Below, piece by piece: positions 42,403-52,179 of a stretch of 52,182 nucleotides of DNA. Numbering within the stretch: the first letter of the stretch is position 1; each line of letters begins with the position of its first letter. The DNA comes from Bacteroidales bacterium (lineage in GTDB: Bacteria; Bacteroidota; Bacteroidia; Bacteroidales; UBA12077). The stretch covers positions 1 to 52,182 of the forward strand of contig WTBR01000137.1 of assembly GCA_013138975.1 (NCBI GenBank). Reading direction: 5' to 3'. The notes below the pieces were generated by a model that was not told where the DNA came from, ran no database searches, and was given only the letters and a program-made list of their open reading frames with translations. The translations under genes and the position numbers were made by a program.

Positions 42403-44310
42403 TTATTTATTCATGCTAAAATTTATTTCAATATCCCAATTCGATCTCACTCCAATTTTATCTTTATGATATAACACTTCCTCTGGCTGTATATGGTTTA
42501 AATACTCTCCGGAATCCCATTTCCCGTTGAAGTTTTTATCAATTATAATTTTGAATATGAATTCCTTTGGCGGTAAAAAATCATATTCGAGAATTTGATC
42601 TGACTTAATAATTTTCTCTCTATAAATTACCTCTTCCTCATTTCCCGGTAAAATAAGTTGACATATTACCTGAAACGACGAGTCAATATCGGTAATATCA
42701 GCAAGAATTTTACCGTAATAATCAAACTTTTGAGTAGCGAATTCAATAATATTAGTATCGTTTACGGTTTCATATATATCAGTAAATGCATCTGGATAAA
42801 TTTCCAAGCTATAAATAGTGTCTTCACTCCAATCGACAAGCATGTTATATTTTCTAAGCTTTATACTATCCTGTATAAAACTATATTCAACAGGAATCTT
42901 AATACTATCAATAACCGTAAATAAATCAATTTTTGTTGTATCGATATATTGCAAAGGCGTTTGAAATAGAAAATTTAAATTGTTATTTAAATCTATTGTA
43001 CCTCTACTTTTAATATTTAAATCATACTTTAAACTTGTATCTACTGTTTCTTTCTGTTGATTTTTTTGTTTGAGTTCAAAATACTTCATTTTTAAAGTAT
43101 CCGTATTCCATTGATATACCAAATTCGAATCTTCTTTTTGGTAATCAAGTGTAAAGGAAATTGATTCTTTATTATAGATAGAACTGTCACTTAACCAATA
43201 TATTAAAGAGTCGTTTTTAAGACTTGTTTCCTTTATATACCATTCTTTTTCCATTACTGTGTCAGCAATACTCAACACCACGCTATCTTTAATTGCCTTA
43301 TTAAAAATAATTTCGATTTTTTGTTTTGTTTCTCTGGTATTATTAACTAAATATTGCACTTCTCGTTCTTCAGTAAAAAGCTTTAAAACATAATTCTGAA
43401 TTGGAAAATAATTTCGTGAGCTTACAATTATTGAATCGATTTCACGAGTCTCTTTAACAGAAATTGAAAAACTTGAATCTGATTTAAAAATTGTATCATT
43501 TGCAGTTTCAGTTATCAAATCAGATACCACCATTGAGTCCGTTTTAAAAGTATCCTCAACTAAAGTTGTAATACTCGAATCCGATTTAAAAACGGTATCA
43601 ATTGTTGTTTCGGTTATTAAATCAAATGTTACGAGAGAATCAATAAAAGCAATATTTTCATCAACAATATCAAATAAGTAATTTTTATTTAAGTCTCTTA
43701 AACAAAAGAGTTTAAATTGTTCATTTCTAATATTATTGATTCTAAAAATACCATCCGAATTTGTTTTAGAAATATAAATAGGAATCTCCTTTATTGGAAT
43801 TGAGTCGTCATGTTCTAGGTAAAGCATAACAAAGACTCCTTCTTCAGGTAACAAATTAAATGAATTTAATACCTGTCCTTCTATTGATAAAGAATCTATG
43901 TAAGAACCCGTAGATAAAACATATTGAAAATTCTCAATCGGATTTCCTTCATTATAATCTTGCACCGAATTGCCAAAATAAATATTATATGTAGTTGAAT
44001 CTCTTAACTCTTCCTCAAATTTAATAAGTAATGATTTTCCTTTAATTTTTATATCAGGATTCTCTTCAACAGGTGGCGATATTATCAAGTTACTATTCAA
44101 TTCACTTAGCTGAAAATATTCATCAAAAGTTATACTAATCACTTCACTGTCAAAATTTACCGTATAATCTGGTGGATCTATTTCCACAATAAGCGGATGT
44201 TGCTCGTCTTTTGGGCCTCCTGTAGGTGCAATTGGATTTGCACAACCGCTGAACAAGATTACAATAAAAAGCAAATAATAAATAACCTTTGGTATACTAT
44301 TAATCTTCAT
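42403..44310 (-). CDS. Ig-like domain lipoprotein (SbsA-type)
   Basis: This 635-residue protein has a lipoprotein signal peptide (YYLLFIVILFSGC) followed by the conserved CANPIAPTGGPKDEQHPLIV and an SbsA-like Ig domain (residues about 40-130). A carboxypeptidase-regulatory-like segment then leads to a duplicated stretch LITETTIDTVFKSDSS and LITETANDTIFKSDSS (about residues 235-290), and a long beta-rich C-terminal part. The family is common in Bacteroidota as outer-membrane lipoproteins of unknown function. A TAAGTTTG promoter element lies 23 bases before the start. Confidence 0.85.
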   Translation of the reverse strand: MKINSIPKVIYYLLFIVILFSGCANPIAPTGGPKDEQHPLIVEIDPPDYTVNFDSEVISITFDEYFQLSELNSNLIISPPVEENPDIKIKGKSLLIKFEEELRDSTTYNIYFGNSVQDYNEGNPIENFQYVLSTGSYIDSLSIEGQVLNSFNLLPEEGVFVMLYLEHDDSIPIKEIPIYISKTNSDGIFRINNIRNEQFKLFCLRDLNKNYLFDIVDENIAFIDSLVTFDLITETTIDTVFKSDSSITTLVEDTFKTDSMVVSDLITETANDTIFKSDSSFSISVKETREIDSIIVSSRNYFPIQNYVLKLFTEEREVQYLVNNTRETKQKIEIIFNKAIKDSVVLSIADTVMEKEWYIKETSLKNDSLIYWLSDSSIYNKESISFTLDYQKEDSNLVYQWNTDTLKMKYFELKQKNQQKETVDTSLKYDLNIKSRGTIDLNNNLNFLFQTPLQYIDTTKIDLFTVIDSIKIPVEYSFIQDSIKLRKYNMLVDWSEDTIYSLEIYPDAFTDIYETVNDTNIIEFATQKFDYYGKILADITDIDSSFQVICQLILPGNEEEVIYREKIIKSDQILEYDFLPPKEFIFKIIIDKNFNGKWDSGEYLNHIQPEEVLYHKDKIGVRSNWDIEINFSMNK

Positions 44311-44332
44311 GGTTTTTCAAAATTACAATTTA

Positions 44333-44340
44333 CAAACTTA
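44333..44340 (-). promoter_or_regulatory. -7 promoter element (TAAGTTTG) of the Ig-like lipoprotein gene
   Basis: TAAGTTTG on the minus strand, a TAnnTTTG match 23 bases before the ATG at 44310, with a TTG 18 bases further upstream as a possible -33. Confidence 0.55.
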
Positions 44341-44437
44341 AACAGTTTATTTTAAAATCAATATTTACTATTACTAAAATTTTACAATATATTGCACTTT
44401 ACTAAAATCAGTATCTTATATGACATAAAAAAATTCT

Positions 44438-44445
44438 TACATTTG
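44438..44445 (+). promoter_or_regulatory. -7 promoter element (TACATTTG) of lgt
   Basis: Exact TAnnTTTG match 23 bases before the lgt ATG at 44469. A -33 TTG at standard spacing is not evident. Confidence 0.6.
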
Positions 44446-44468
44446 TAATCCAAATAAAAATAAATGAG

Positions 44469-45260
44469 ATGCTGCTAAATTATATAAACTGGAACATTAA
44501 TCCTGAAATTGTAGGTTTCTGGGGATTATCAATAAGATATTATGGACTATTATTTGCTTCAGCCTTCTTTTTTGGATATTTAATTTTACAAAAAATATTT
44601 AAGCAAGAAGGTTTAACCATAGAGCTATTAGATAAATTAACAGTTTATATGGCTGTTGGTACCGTTCTAGGAGCTAGATTGGGTCATTGCTTATTTTATC
44701 AACCAGAATATTATTTAAGCAATCCTTGGGAGATTATTAAAATATGGCATGGCGGTTTAGCAAGTCATGGTGCGGCTATTGGTATTCTTGCATCCCTTTT
44801 CTATTTTTCTAAAAAGAATAAAAAACCATATTTATGGACACTTGATAGGATAGTAATTGCTGTTGCATTAGGAGGGTTCTTTATACGAATGGGTAATCTC
44901 ATGAATTCTGAAATTTATGGTATTGAAACCAGTTTACCTTGGGGTTTTATTTTTATTCGCGAAGGCGAAATCATTCCTAAACATCCAACTCAAATTTATG
45001 AAGCCCTTTCTTATTTGGTAATATTTGTACTTCTATATACCATTTACAATAAAAAAGGTACTCAAGTAAAGCAAGGCTTAATTTTCAGTATTTTCCTAAT
45101 TCTTCTTTTCACTGTTCGATTTTTCGTTGAGTTTATAAAAGAAGATCAAGTAAGATTTGAACAAGGCATGTCTTTAAATATGGGACAATGGTTAAGTATT
45201 CCATTTGTTTTAATCGGATTTTTCCTTTTATATCGAAGTTTTAAGAGCAAACAAACATAA
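44469..45260 (+). CDS. lgt: Prolipoprotein diacylglyceryl transferase
   Basis: This 263-residue inner-membrane enzyme moves diacylglycerol from phosphatidylglycerol to the lipobox Cys, the first step of lipoprotein maturation. Seven helices are visible. The signature includes LGARLGHCLFYQPEYY, HGGLASHGAAIG (His94/His100 region), and RMGNLMNSEIYG, and HPTQIYEA near the end. The ATG at 44469 is in frame; an ATG five bases earlier terminates after four codons. A short hairpin follows (45264-45284). Together with lspA it serves the lipoproteins in this window. Confidence 0.95.
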   Translation: MLLNYINWNINPEIVGFWGLSIRYYGLLFASAFFFGYLILQKIFKQEGLTIELLDKLTVYMAVGTVLGARLGHCLFYQPEYYLSNPWEIIKIWHGGLASHGAAIGILASLFYFSKKNKKPYLWTLDRIVIAVALGGFFIRMGNLMNSEIYGIETSLPWGFIFIREGEIIPKHPTQIYEALSYLVIFVLLYTIYNKKGTQVKQGLIFSIFLILLFTVRFFVEFIKEDQVRFEQGMSLNMGQWLSIPFVLIGFFLLYRSFKSKQT

Positions 45261-45263
45261 AAT

Positions 45264-45284
45264 AAGACATTTAAGTCTTTTTTT
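45264..45284 (+). terminator. Weak terminator after lgt
   Basis: Five-base arms AAGAC (45264-45268) and GTCTT (45275-45279) enclose ATTTAA, followed by further T. The stem is short for a strong terminator. Confidence 0.45.
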
Positions 45285-45307
45285 ATTGCACATGATTTGG
45301 ATTTAAG

Positions 45308-45369
45308 ATTATGTTTAAGTTTTCTTTAAGATAAAAAAATATCTTAACTTGAGAATTCTTAAACATAAT
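45308..45369 (+). promoter_or_regulatory. Nested inverted repeats upstream of the metal-efflux operon
   Basis: An outer 12-bp inverted repeat ATTATGTTTAAG (45308-45319) and CTTAAACATAAT (45358-45369) encloses an inner 8-bp pair TTAAGATA (45326-45333) and TATCTTAA (45340-45347). It ends 10 bases before the efflux gene ATG. It could be an operator, attenuator or cruciform site for a metal-responsive regulator; no regulator gene is adjacent. Confidence 0.5.
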
Positions 45370-45379
45370 TTAATCACTT

Positions 45380-48300
45380 ATGATTAATCAAATCATTAAC
45401 TTCAGCATTAAAAACAAGCTAATAGTTATTCTTTTTACTTTAACCATTGCCGCATTTGGATTATTTGCTATTATGCAAATACCTGTTGGTGCTGTACCCG
45501 ACATTACTAACAATCAAGTTCAAGTTATTACCACCTCAGGTAATTTATCTACACAAGATGTCGAGCAATTTCTAACTTATCCTGTTGAGCTTGAAATGGC
45601 TAACTTACCGGGAGTACTGGAAATTCGTTCTATTTCAAAATTTGGATTATCTGTTGTTACCATAGTTTTTGAAGATAATATTGGATCATATTTACCACGA
45701 CAACTGATCGCAGAGAAAATTAAATCTGCCACGGCTAATATTCCTGAAGGTTTTGGAACTCCAGAGATGGGGCCAATTACAACAGGCTTAGGTGAAATTT
45801 ACCAATATATCCTTGATACAAAACCGGGATATGAAGATCGCTACTCTCCAATGGAAATGCGTACCATTCAAGATTGGGTTGTAAAAAGGCAGTTATCGGG
45901 TATCCCCGGAGTGGTTGAAGTAAACACTTGGGGAGGTTTTCTTAAGCAATATGAAATTGCGATTAATCCAGATCATCTTAAAAGTCTTAATATTACTTTA
46001 CTTGAAGTATTTGAAGCTTTAAAAAAAAACAACAGCTTAGCTGGTGGAGCCTACATTGAAAAACAAAGCAAAAGTTATTTCATTAGAGGAGACGGAATGG
46101 TTAATTCCATTGAAGATATCAATTCTATCCTTGTTAAAAACAATTCTGGAGTACCTATATTAATAAGTGATATAGCCGAAGTTCAATTTGGCCATGCAAA
46201 TCGATATGGAGCAATAACAGCCAACGGAGAAGGAGAAAAAGTTCTTGGTCAAATAATGATGCTTAAAGATGCCAATTCTAAAAAAGTAATAAATGAAGTA
46301 AAAAAACGTGTTGCTGAAGTTCAAAAAGGATTACCTGAAGGCGTTTTTATAAATCCGGTACTTGAAAGAAGTGAATTAATTGGAAAAACATCTTTTACAA
46401 TTGCTGAAAATCTGATTCTTGGTTGTTTAATCGTAATATTAATTGTTGTACTGTTGCTTGGGAATATACGTTCTGCATTAGTTATAGCCTCAATGATTCC
46501 CCTTGCTCTTTTGTTTACCATTTCTCTGATGTATATTTTTGGTATTGACGCAAACTTAATGAGTCTTGGAGCTTTAGATTTTGGTATTATTATAGATGGT
46601 GCTGTAATAATTGTTGAATTTATTGCCATTAGAATTACGGCAAATAAAACAGATTACGAAAAATCGGAAAAAGTAGAACGTCAAAGTCTTATCGATAAAA
46701 TCACATATCAAGGTGCATCAAAAATGATTAATTCAGCCATTTTTGGTCAGCTTATAATTCTTGTAGTATTAATTCCTATTTTAACTTTAAGTGGTGTTGA
46801 AGGCAAAATGTTTCGCCCGATGGCTCTATCCTTTAGTTTTGCAATACTTGGAGCTATGATTTTAGGTTTAACCTGGCTTCCTGTTGCTGCTTCATTATTC
46901 TTAAAACCAGAAAAAGAAAATAAAAAAAGCATTTCGAAATGGATAATGAATTTAGCTTACCGATCTTATAATCCTGTTATGAAATGGTCGTATGATCATA
47001 AATCAATAATAATTGGTTTAGCCATTGCTTCACTTGTTTTTACCGGAGTTCTTTTTTCTAATATGGGAGGCGAGTTTGTTCCAACGCTAGACGAAGGTGA
47101 TTTTGTAATTCAGCCCGTTTTAAAAACAGGTACTTCGCTTACAAAAACAATTGAGCTTACAACACAAATGGAACAAATATTAATAAACAATTTTGTTGAA
47201 GTTGATCAAATTGTTTGTCGTATTGGAGCAGCAGAAGTACCAACAGATCCTATGTCGATGGAAGAAATCGATATGATTATAAAACTAAAACCAAAGAAAG
47301 AATGGGTGGTGGCAAAAAACAAAGAAGAACTTGCCGATAAATTTAAGGAAGCTCTAATGGTTATTCCCGGAATAGATTACGAATTTACTCAACCTATTGA
47401 AATGCGGTTTAATGAATTAATTACAGGTGTTAGAGCGGATATCGCAATAAAAATTTTTGGTGAAGATTTGGAATACCTCGACAAAAAAGCTAATGAGATA
47501 AAAAGTTTAATTGCAGACGTTCCGGGTGCTGCAGATATTATCTTAGAAAAAACCGCTGGTCTTCCACAAATAAGTGTCAAATATAAACGAGATAAAATTG
47601 CCTATTATGGTTTAAATATCGAAGAACTCAATCAGCAATTAGCAATGGCGTTCAGTGGTGAGGTAGCCGGAAATGTTTTTGAGGGGGAAAAACGATTTGA
47701 ATTAGTTGTTCGATTTAAAGACACTTTTCGCAATGATATTGAAGACATGAAACAACTGCCCATTGGTTTACCAAATGGAAATCAAATACCCCTTGAAGAG
47801 TTTGCGGATATTAATTATGCGTATGGTCCGGCCAAAATCTCCCGAGATAATACTCAACGCAGAGTTGTAGTAAGTGTAAATGTTCGAAATAGAGATTTAG
47901 AGTCAGTTATAATAGATATACAAGCCAAAATTGATGAAAATATTACGCTGGAACCAGGAAACCATATTTCATATGGAGGGCAATTTGAGAATCTTGAAAA
48001 TGCAACAAAAAGATTGCAATTAGCAGTTCCTATTGCTCTTTTATTAATTTTTGTTTTTCTTCATTTTGCTTTCAAGTCTTTTAAAGACGCTGCACTCATT
48101 TTTACGGCAGTTCCATTATCTGCTGTTGGAGGAGTTTTCTTTCTATGGATAAGAGGAATGCCTTTTAGTGTTTCGGCTGGAATTGGTTTTATTGCATTAT
48201 TTGGTGTTGCTGTATTAAATGGAATTGTTCTTATTGAATACCTAAAAGAACTTAAAGAATCGGGAATGACCGACATGCGTGAGCTTATTTTTAAAGCCAC

Positions 48301-49720
48301 AAAGGAACGTTTGCGACCAGTAATGCTAACTGCTGCTGCTGCTGCTCTTGGCTTTTTACCTATGGCCATTTCAACATCATCGGGAGCCGAAGTCCAACGA
48401 CCTTTAGCAACAGTAGTTATTGGCGGACTTATTACATCTACTTTGTTAACGATGATTTTGTTACCAATTCTTTACAAAATATTCAATTCAAAAAATTTAC
48501 TCTCTGGGAAAAAAATATCTAAAAACATTATATCGATTCTGCTAATTTTTGCTTTATCAGGATCATCCATAATGTTTGCACAAGAACCAAATAAAATATC
48601 ATTGGAGCAAGCAGTTGATTACACCTTAAAAAACAATCCCGATCTTCAAAATTCAATTCTAAATATTGAATCTGCTAAAAAACAAAAACAAGGAATTTTG
48701 AATTTTGATCCAACAGAGTTTTCTTACCAAAAAGGACAATTAAACTCAGATTTTATTGATTACTCATTTGAGATAAACCAAAATTTTGGTTCATTTCTTA
48801 CGCATTATCAAACAGGAAAATTAGTAAAACAGGATATCTTACTAAGCGAAAAAGAACATAGCATTATAGAAAAAGAAATTATTGCAAAAACAAAAATAAC
48901 GTATTACAAGTGGCTTTTCTTAATCAATAAATTAAAGATTAAACAAGAACAAAATAATCTCTATAAGGAATTTGTGAGAATTTCTCAGCTAAAATATGAA
49001 TTGGGAGAATCAAATTTATTAGAACAAACTATTGCAGAAACTGAATATGCCTCGGGCAAAAATAATTTGTTAAAAATAACTAAAGAATTAAATATTGCAG
49101 AAAATAACTTAAAACAAATTATGAATACTGACGGTGATTTTATTCCTGAATCTGATTCCCTCATTATTTATCAGCTTACAGCAGAAAGAGGTTCTTTAGA
49201 GAAATACAATTCATCAATCCTTCTAAATTATTACGAAAATATTTACTCGATAGAAAAAATTAAATACAATATTGAGCGTTCTCGTTTTTTTCCTGAACTA
49301 TCTGCCGGGTATTTTAATCAACAAATAGATTTAACCAGAGGATTTTCGGGATGGAGTATAGGAATAAAAATCCCAATTTGGTTTTTACCTCAAAATGCTA
49401 AAATTCAGGAAACAAAAATTGGGAAAGAAAAGGCATTAAATACATACGAATATCAAAAATTCTATTTGTCAAAAGAAATTGAGAATTTACTTTTTCAATT
49501 AGATCAAATCCAAAATGATCTTATTTACTATCACGAAAATGCTCTGAATAAAGCAACTCTCCTTACTCGAACTGCACACTTACAATTTGAGAAAGAAGAA
49601 ATTGAATATTTTGAATTTTTACAAAGCATTAAAGCTGCACAAGATATAAAAATGGGCTATCTGGAAACTCTATATAAATACAATGAAGCTGCTATAAAAC
49701 TTGAATTTTACACAAAATAA
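45380..49720 (+). CDS. CusA/CzcA heavy-metal RND efflux pump fused to a TolC-like domain
   Basis: This 1446-residue protein is a fusion. Residues 1 to about 1040 form a heavy-metal RND transporter with 12 transmembrane helices (VPDITNNQVQVITTSG near the start, TM4 GALDFGIIIDGAVIIVEF, and VAVLNGIVLIEYLKEL). From about residue 1048 a second hydrophobic stretch (NIISILLIFALSGSSIMFAQ) looks like an internal signal peptide. From about 1070 on is a TolC-like outer-membrane factor (ISLEQAVDYTLKNNPDLQ, SQLKYELGESNLLEQTIAET). The fusion is known in Bacteroidota. With the adaptor gene next door it makes a complete tripartite pump for Cu/Ag or Zn/Co. Confidence 0.9.
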   Translation: MINQIINFSIKNKLIVILFTLTIAAFGLFAIMQIPVGAVPDITNNQVQVITTSGNLSTQDVEQFLTYPVELEMANLPGVLEIRSISKFGLSVVTIVFEDNIGSYLPRQLIAEKIKSATANIPEGFGTPEMGPITTGLGEIYQYILDTKPGYEDRYSPMEMRTIQDWVVKRQLSGIPGVVEVNTWGGFLKQYEIAINPDHLKSLNITLLEVFEALKKNNSLAGGAYIEKQSKSYFIRGDGMVNSIEDINSILVKNNSGVPILISDIAEVQFGHANRYGAITANGEGEKVLGQIMMLKDANSKKVINEVKKRVAEVQKGLPEGVFINPVLERSELIGKTSFTIAENLILGCLIVILIVVLLLGNIRSALVIASMIPLALLFTISLMYIFGIDANLMSLGALDFGIIIDGAVIIVEFIAIRITANKTDYEKSEKVERQSLIDKITYQGASKMINSAIFGQLIILVVLIPILTLSGVEGKMFRPMALSFSFAILGAMILGLTWLPVAASLFLKPEKENKKSISKWIMNLAYRSYNPVMKWSYDHKSIIIGLAIASLVFTGVLFSNMGGEFVPTLDEGDFVIQPVLKTGTSLTKTIELTTQMEQILINNFVEVDQIVCRIGAAEVPTDPMSMEEIDMIIKLKPKKEWVVAKNKEELADKFKEALMVIPGIDYEFTQPIEMRFNELITGVRADIAIKIFGEDLEYLDKKANEIKSLIADVPGAADIILEKTAGLPQISVKYKRDKIAYYGLNIEELNQQLAMAFSGEVAGNVFEGEKRFELVVRFKDTFRNDIEDMKQLPIGLPNGNQIPLEEFADINYAYGPAKISRDNTQRRVVVSVNVRNRDLESVIIDIQAKIDENITLEPGNHISYGGQFENLENATKRLQLAVPIALLLIFVFLHFAFKSFKDAALIFTAVPLSAVGGVFFLWIRGMPFSVSAGIGFIALFGVAVLNGIVLIEYLKELKESGMTDMRELIFKATKERLRPVMLTAAAAALGFLPMAISTSSGAEVQRPLATVVIGGLITSTLLTMILLPILYKIFNSKNLLSGKKISKNIISILLIFALSGSSIMFAQEPNKISLEQAVDYTLKNNPDLQNSILNIESAKKQKQGILNFDPTEFSYQKGQLNSDFIDYSFEINQNFGSFLTHYQTGKLVKQDILLSEKEHSIIEKEIIAKTKITYYKWLFLINKLKIKQEQNNLYKEFVRISQLKYELGESNLLEQTIAETEYASGKNNLLKITKELNIAENNLKQIMNTDGDFIPESDSLIIYQLTAERGSLEKYNSSILLNYYENIYSIEKIKYNIERSRFFPELSAGYFNQQIDLTRGFSGWSIGIKIPIWFLPQNAKIQETKIGKEKALNTYEYQKFYLSKEIENLLFQLDQIQNDLIYYHENALNKATLLTRTAHLQFEKEEIEYFEFLQSIKAAQDIKMGYLETLYKYNEAAIKLEFYTK

Positions 49721-49729
49721 AATATTATT

Positions 49730-50860
49730 ATGAAAAATCTATTTTACTTCTTATCATTAATAATACTAATTTCTTGTTCGCCAAAAGACACTAACAACGT
49801 TAACGATATTGCCGAAGATTCTTCAAAAACATTGGAAAATATTTCATTTTCGAATAAACAAATTGAATTGGCAAAAATAGAAACTGCAAATCTTGAAAAA
49901 AGGATAATTTCAGAAACCATTGAATGCTCCGGAACAATTGAAGTTCTGCCGGGTAACATTGCTACAATATCTCCTTTTATTAATGGTTTTATTAAAACCC
50001 TTTATTACTTTCCCGGAGATCGTGTAGAAAAAGGAACCAAATTAGCTTCACTTCAACATCCCGATTTCATTAATCTACAACAACAATATATCGAAGCTAA
50101 GAGTCAAGTCGATTATTACAAAGAAGAATATAAACGACAGGGAGAATTAACAATAGAGAATGCGGCATCCATAAAAAAAACTCAGAAAGCTAAAGCAGAT
50201 TATTTAAGTTATGAATCGTCTTACAAATCTTTAAAAGCACAGTTAGAAATACTGGGTGTAAATACCCAAGAAATTGAAAAAGGTAATTTTGTGAAAGAAT
50301 TTATTCTTATTTCACCTATTAGTGGAACAGTATCTCACTTAAATGCAAATACCGGTGCATTTGTTAGTCCCGAAAATTATATCTATGAAATTATGAATGA
50401 TGTAGATCTAAATTTATGCTTAAGTATATTCGAAAAAGATTTATTCCAAATTAAGGTAGGGCAAAAAATTATTTTTTGGTCTTTAAACAATAATCACAAA
50501 CGAGAAGCTAAAGTAAAACGAAAAGGCATAAAAATTGACAATATTAATCATACAACACTTATTTATAGCAAGATAAAAAACGAATCGCAGCAGTTAAAAT
50601 CCGGAATGTTTGTAAATGCTCAAATTTATATTAATGAACATGAAGCGCTAACCTTACCATCCGAAGCTATTGTTGATTATAATAACGAATCGATCATTTT
50701 TGTTAAAAATGCTGAAGATTTTAGTTTTGTAAAAGTTAAAAAAGGTGTTGAACAGGATGGAATTGTTGAAATTTTAGAAGCGAAAGACAACTTACTAAAT
50801 TCTGAAATTGTAATAAAAGGAGTTTATTATTTAATTTCAAAACTAGATACTAAAGAATAA
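49730..50860 (+). CDS. Lipoprotein efflux adaptor (HlyD/CusB-like membrane fusion protein)
   Basis: This 376-residue protein starts with a lipoprotein signal peptide (YFLSLIILISCSPKD). An HlyD-like core follows: FINGFIKTLYYFPGDRVEKG (lipoyl half), a coiled coil with LQQQYIEAKSQVDYYKEEYK and ASIKKTQKAKADYL, and the second lipoyl half with SPISGTVSHLNANTG. A C-terminal beta-barrel comes last. It links the RND pump and the TolC part in the periplasm. It begins 9 bases after the pump gene stop, so they are co-transcribed. Confidence 0.9.
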   Translation: MKNLFYFLSLIILISCSPKDTNNVNDIAEDSSKTLENISFSNKQIELAKIETANLEKRIISETIECSGTIEVLPGNIATISPFINGFIKTLYYFPGDRVEKGTKLASLQHPDFINLQQQYIEAKSQVDYYKEEYKRQGELTIENAASIKKTQKAKADYLSYESSYKSLKAQLEILGVNTQEIEKGNFVKEFILISPISGTVSHLNANTGAFVSPENYIYEIMNDVDLNLCLSIFEKDLFQIKVGQKIIFWSLNNNHKREAKVKRKGIKIDNINHTTLIYSKIKNESQQLKSGMFVNAQIYINEHEALTLPSEAIVDYNNESIIFVKNAEDFSFVKVKKGVEQDGIVEILEAKDNLLNSEIVIKGVYYLISKLDTKE

Positions 50861-50903
50861 AATAATATTAAATGTATTTATCCGTTTTATTATCAGTACA
50901 ATA

Positions 50904-50934
50904 TTGAAGTTTTTGGAAATATAATATACATTTG
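50904..50934 (+). promoter_or_regulatory. Promoter of the coiled-coil protein gene (TTG-N20-TACATTTG)
   Basis: TTG at 50904-50906 and TACATTTG at 50927-50934 are spaced by 20 bases, matching the Bacteroidota consensus. The ATG at 50968 lies 33 bases downstream. Confidence 0.7.
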
Positions 50935-50967
50935 CAAGTCAAATTGAAAACCCTAATTTAATAGATA

Positions 50968-51906
50968 ATGGAAGAGCAAAACAAAACTCAAAGTACAGAA
51001 AATCAACAACAAATAAATAATCAAGCACCTATTCCTCCACAGAAAAACAAAAGTGGATTAATGTTTATTCTTTTTTTAGTTATTGCATTATTAGTTGTTG
51101 TTACATGGCTTTATATAGATCAGCGTCAAACGACAGAAAAAATTGAAACAGCTTTAACAGAAGAAAAAGACTCTTTACAATCGCATTTATTGCAATTACG
51201 TGATGATTATGATGAGCTAATGACAGACAATGATTCTTTAAATGCTCACTTAGTTGGTGAAAAAGAAAAGATAGATGACCTTTTAGCTGAAATTAAAACC
51301 GTAAAGGCTACGAACTACTCTAAAATTAAACAATTACAAAACGAACTGGGTACTTTAAGAACAGTAGCAAAAAGTTATGTTCGCCAAATAGACTCATTAA
51401 ACACAATGAATTTAGCCTTAGTGGCTGAAAATGTTTTAGTAAAAAATGAAATTAAAGTTGCTAAGACCGTAAATGTTGAGCTCGAAGAAAAAAATAAAAA
51501 TCTTAGTGGAAAGGTTGAACTGGCAAGTGCTTTAACAACAGAAAATCTTGATGCTGTTCCATTAAATAAAAGAGGAAAAGCAACATCTAGAATTAATAAA
51601 ATAACCAAAATCAAAATTGATTTTCAGATTAAAGCAAATGTACTTGCTGAAGCCGGAGAACGTGATATTTTTGTTCGTATTGCAGGACCGGATGATTATA
51701 TATTAGCAAAATCAGAAGATGATTTATTCGAATATGAAGGGCAAGAAGTTGTTTATTCTGCAAAACGTCCTGTTGATTATATAAATAAGAATTTAGATGT
51801 TGTTATTTATTGGGATAACAATGGAGCTCTTTTGACAGGAACTTACGAAGTATATGTTTTTGCTGATGGAAATGAAATTGGAAACACCCAATTCATAATT
51901 GAATAA
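50968..51906 (+). CDS. Conserved Bacteroidota membrane protein with coiled coil
   Basis: This 312-residue protein has a polar Gln/Asn-rich N-terminus (residues 1-28), one transmembrane helix (GLMFILFLVIALLVVVTWLY, about 30-49), a heptad-rich coiled coil (about 55-180, rich in E/K/L such as KEKIDDLLAEIKTVKATNYS), and a globular C-terminal domain (about 195-312; FVRIAGPDDYILAKSEDD). By topology the coiled coil and C-terminus lie in the periplasm. I do not recognise a named family. It is followed by a strong terminator and is a single transcription unit. Confidence 0.7.
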   Translation: MEEQNKTQSTENQQQINNQAPIPPQKNKSGLMFILFLVIALLVVVTWLYIDQRQTTEKIETALTEEKDSLQSHLLQLRDDYDELMTDNDSLNAHLVGEKEKIDDLLAEIKTVKATNYSKIKQLQNELGTLRTVAKSYVRQIDSLNTMNLALVAENVLVKNEIKVAKTVNVELEEKNKNLSGKVELASALTTENLDAVPLNKRGKATSRINKITKIKIDFQIKANVLAEAGERDIFVRIAGPDDYILAKSEDDLFEYEGQEVVYSAKRPVDYINKNLDVVIYWDNNGALLTGTYEVYVFADGNEIGNTQFIIE

Positions 51907-51940
51907 GAAAGATTATTTTAAATAAATATATTTCAAAATG

Positions 51941-51968
51941 AAAGGAGCTCTGTTGAGCTCCTTTTTTT
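51941..51968 (+). terminator. Rho-independent terminator after the coiled-coil gene
   Basis: Ten-base arms AAAGGAGCTC (51941-51950) and GAGCTCCTTT (51955-51964) enclose TGTT, followed by T to 51968. Confidence 0.93.
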
Positions 51969-52152
51969 GATTTGTTAAATCTAATTATATATTATTGCTT
52001 AATTGCTTTAATATTTTTGAGCTTTCATCTCAAAATGATTACCTAAATGATGAAATTTAATTGAATTGTGTTAAAATCCAAGTTATTTTCAATAATTTTG
52101 TATTCGCAGAAAGAAAACTTTTGGTGATTCATTGAACCGAAGTTTATCTTGT

Positions 52153-52179
52153 ATAGTGAGGGAATTATTTCCTCACTAT
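52153..52179. terminator. Terminator-like hairpin at the right edge
   Basis: Nine-base arms ATAGTGAGG (52153-52161) and CCTCACTAT (52171-52179) enclose a 9-base loop and are followed by T at the window end. It could terminate a gene that lies beyond the window on the minus strand. Between 51969 and 52152 I see no gene. Confidence 0.45.
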
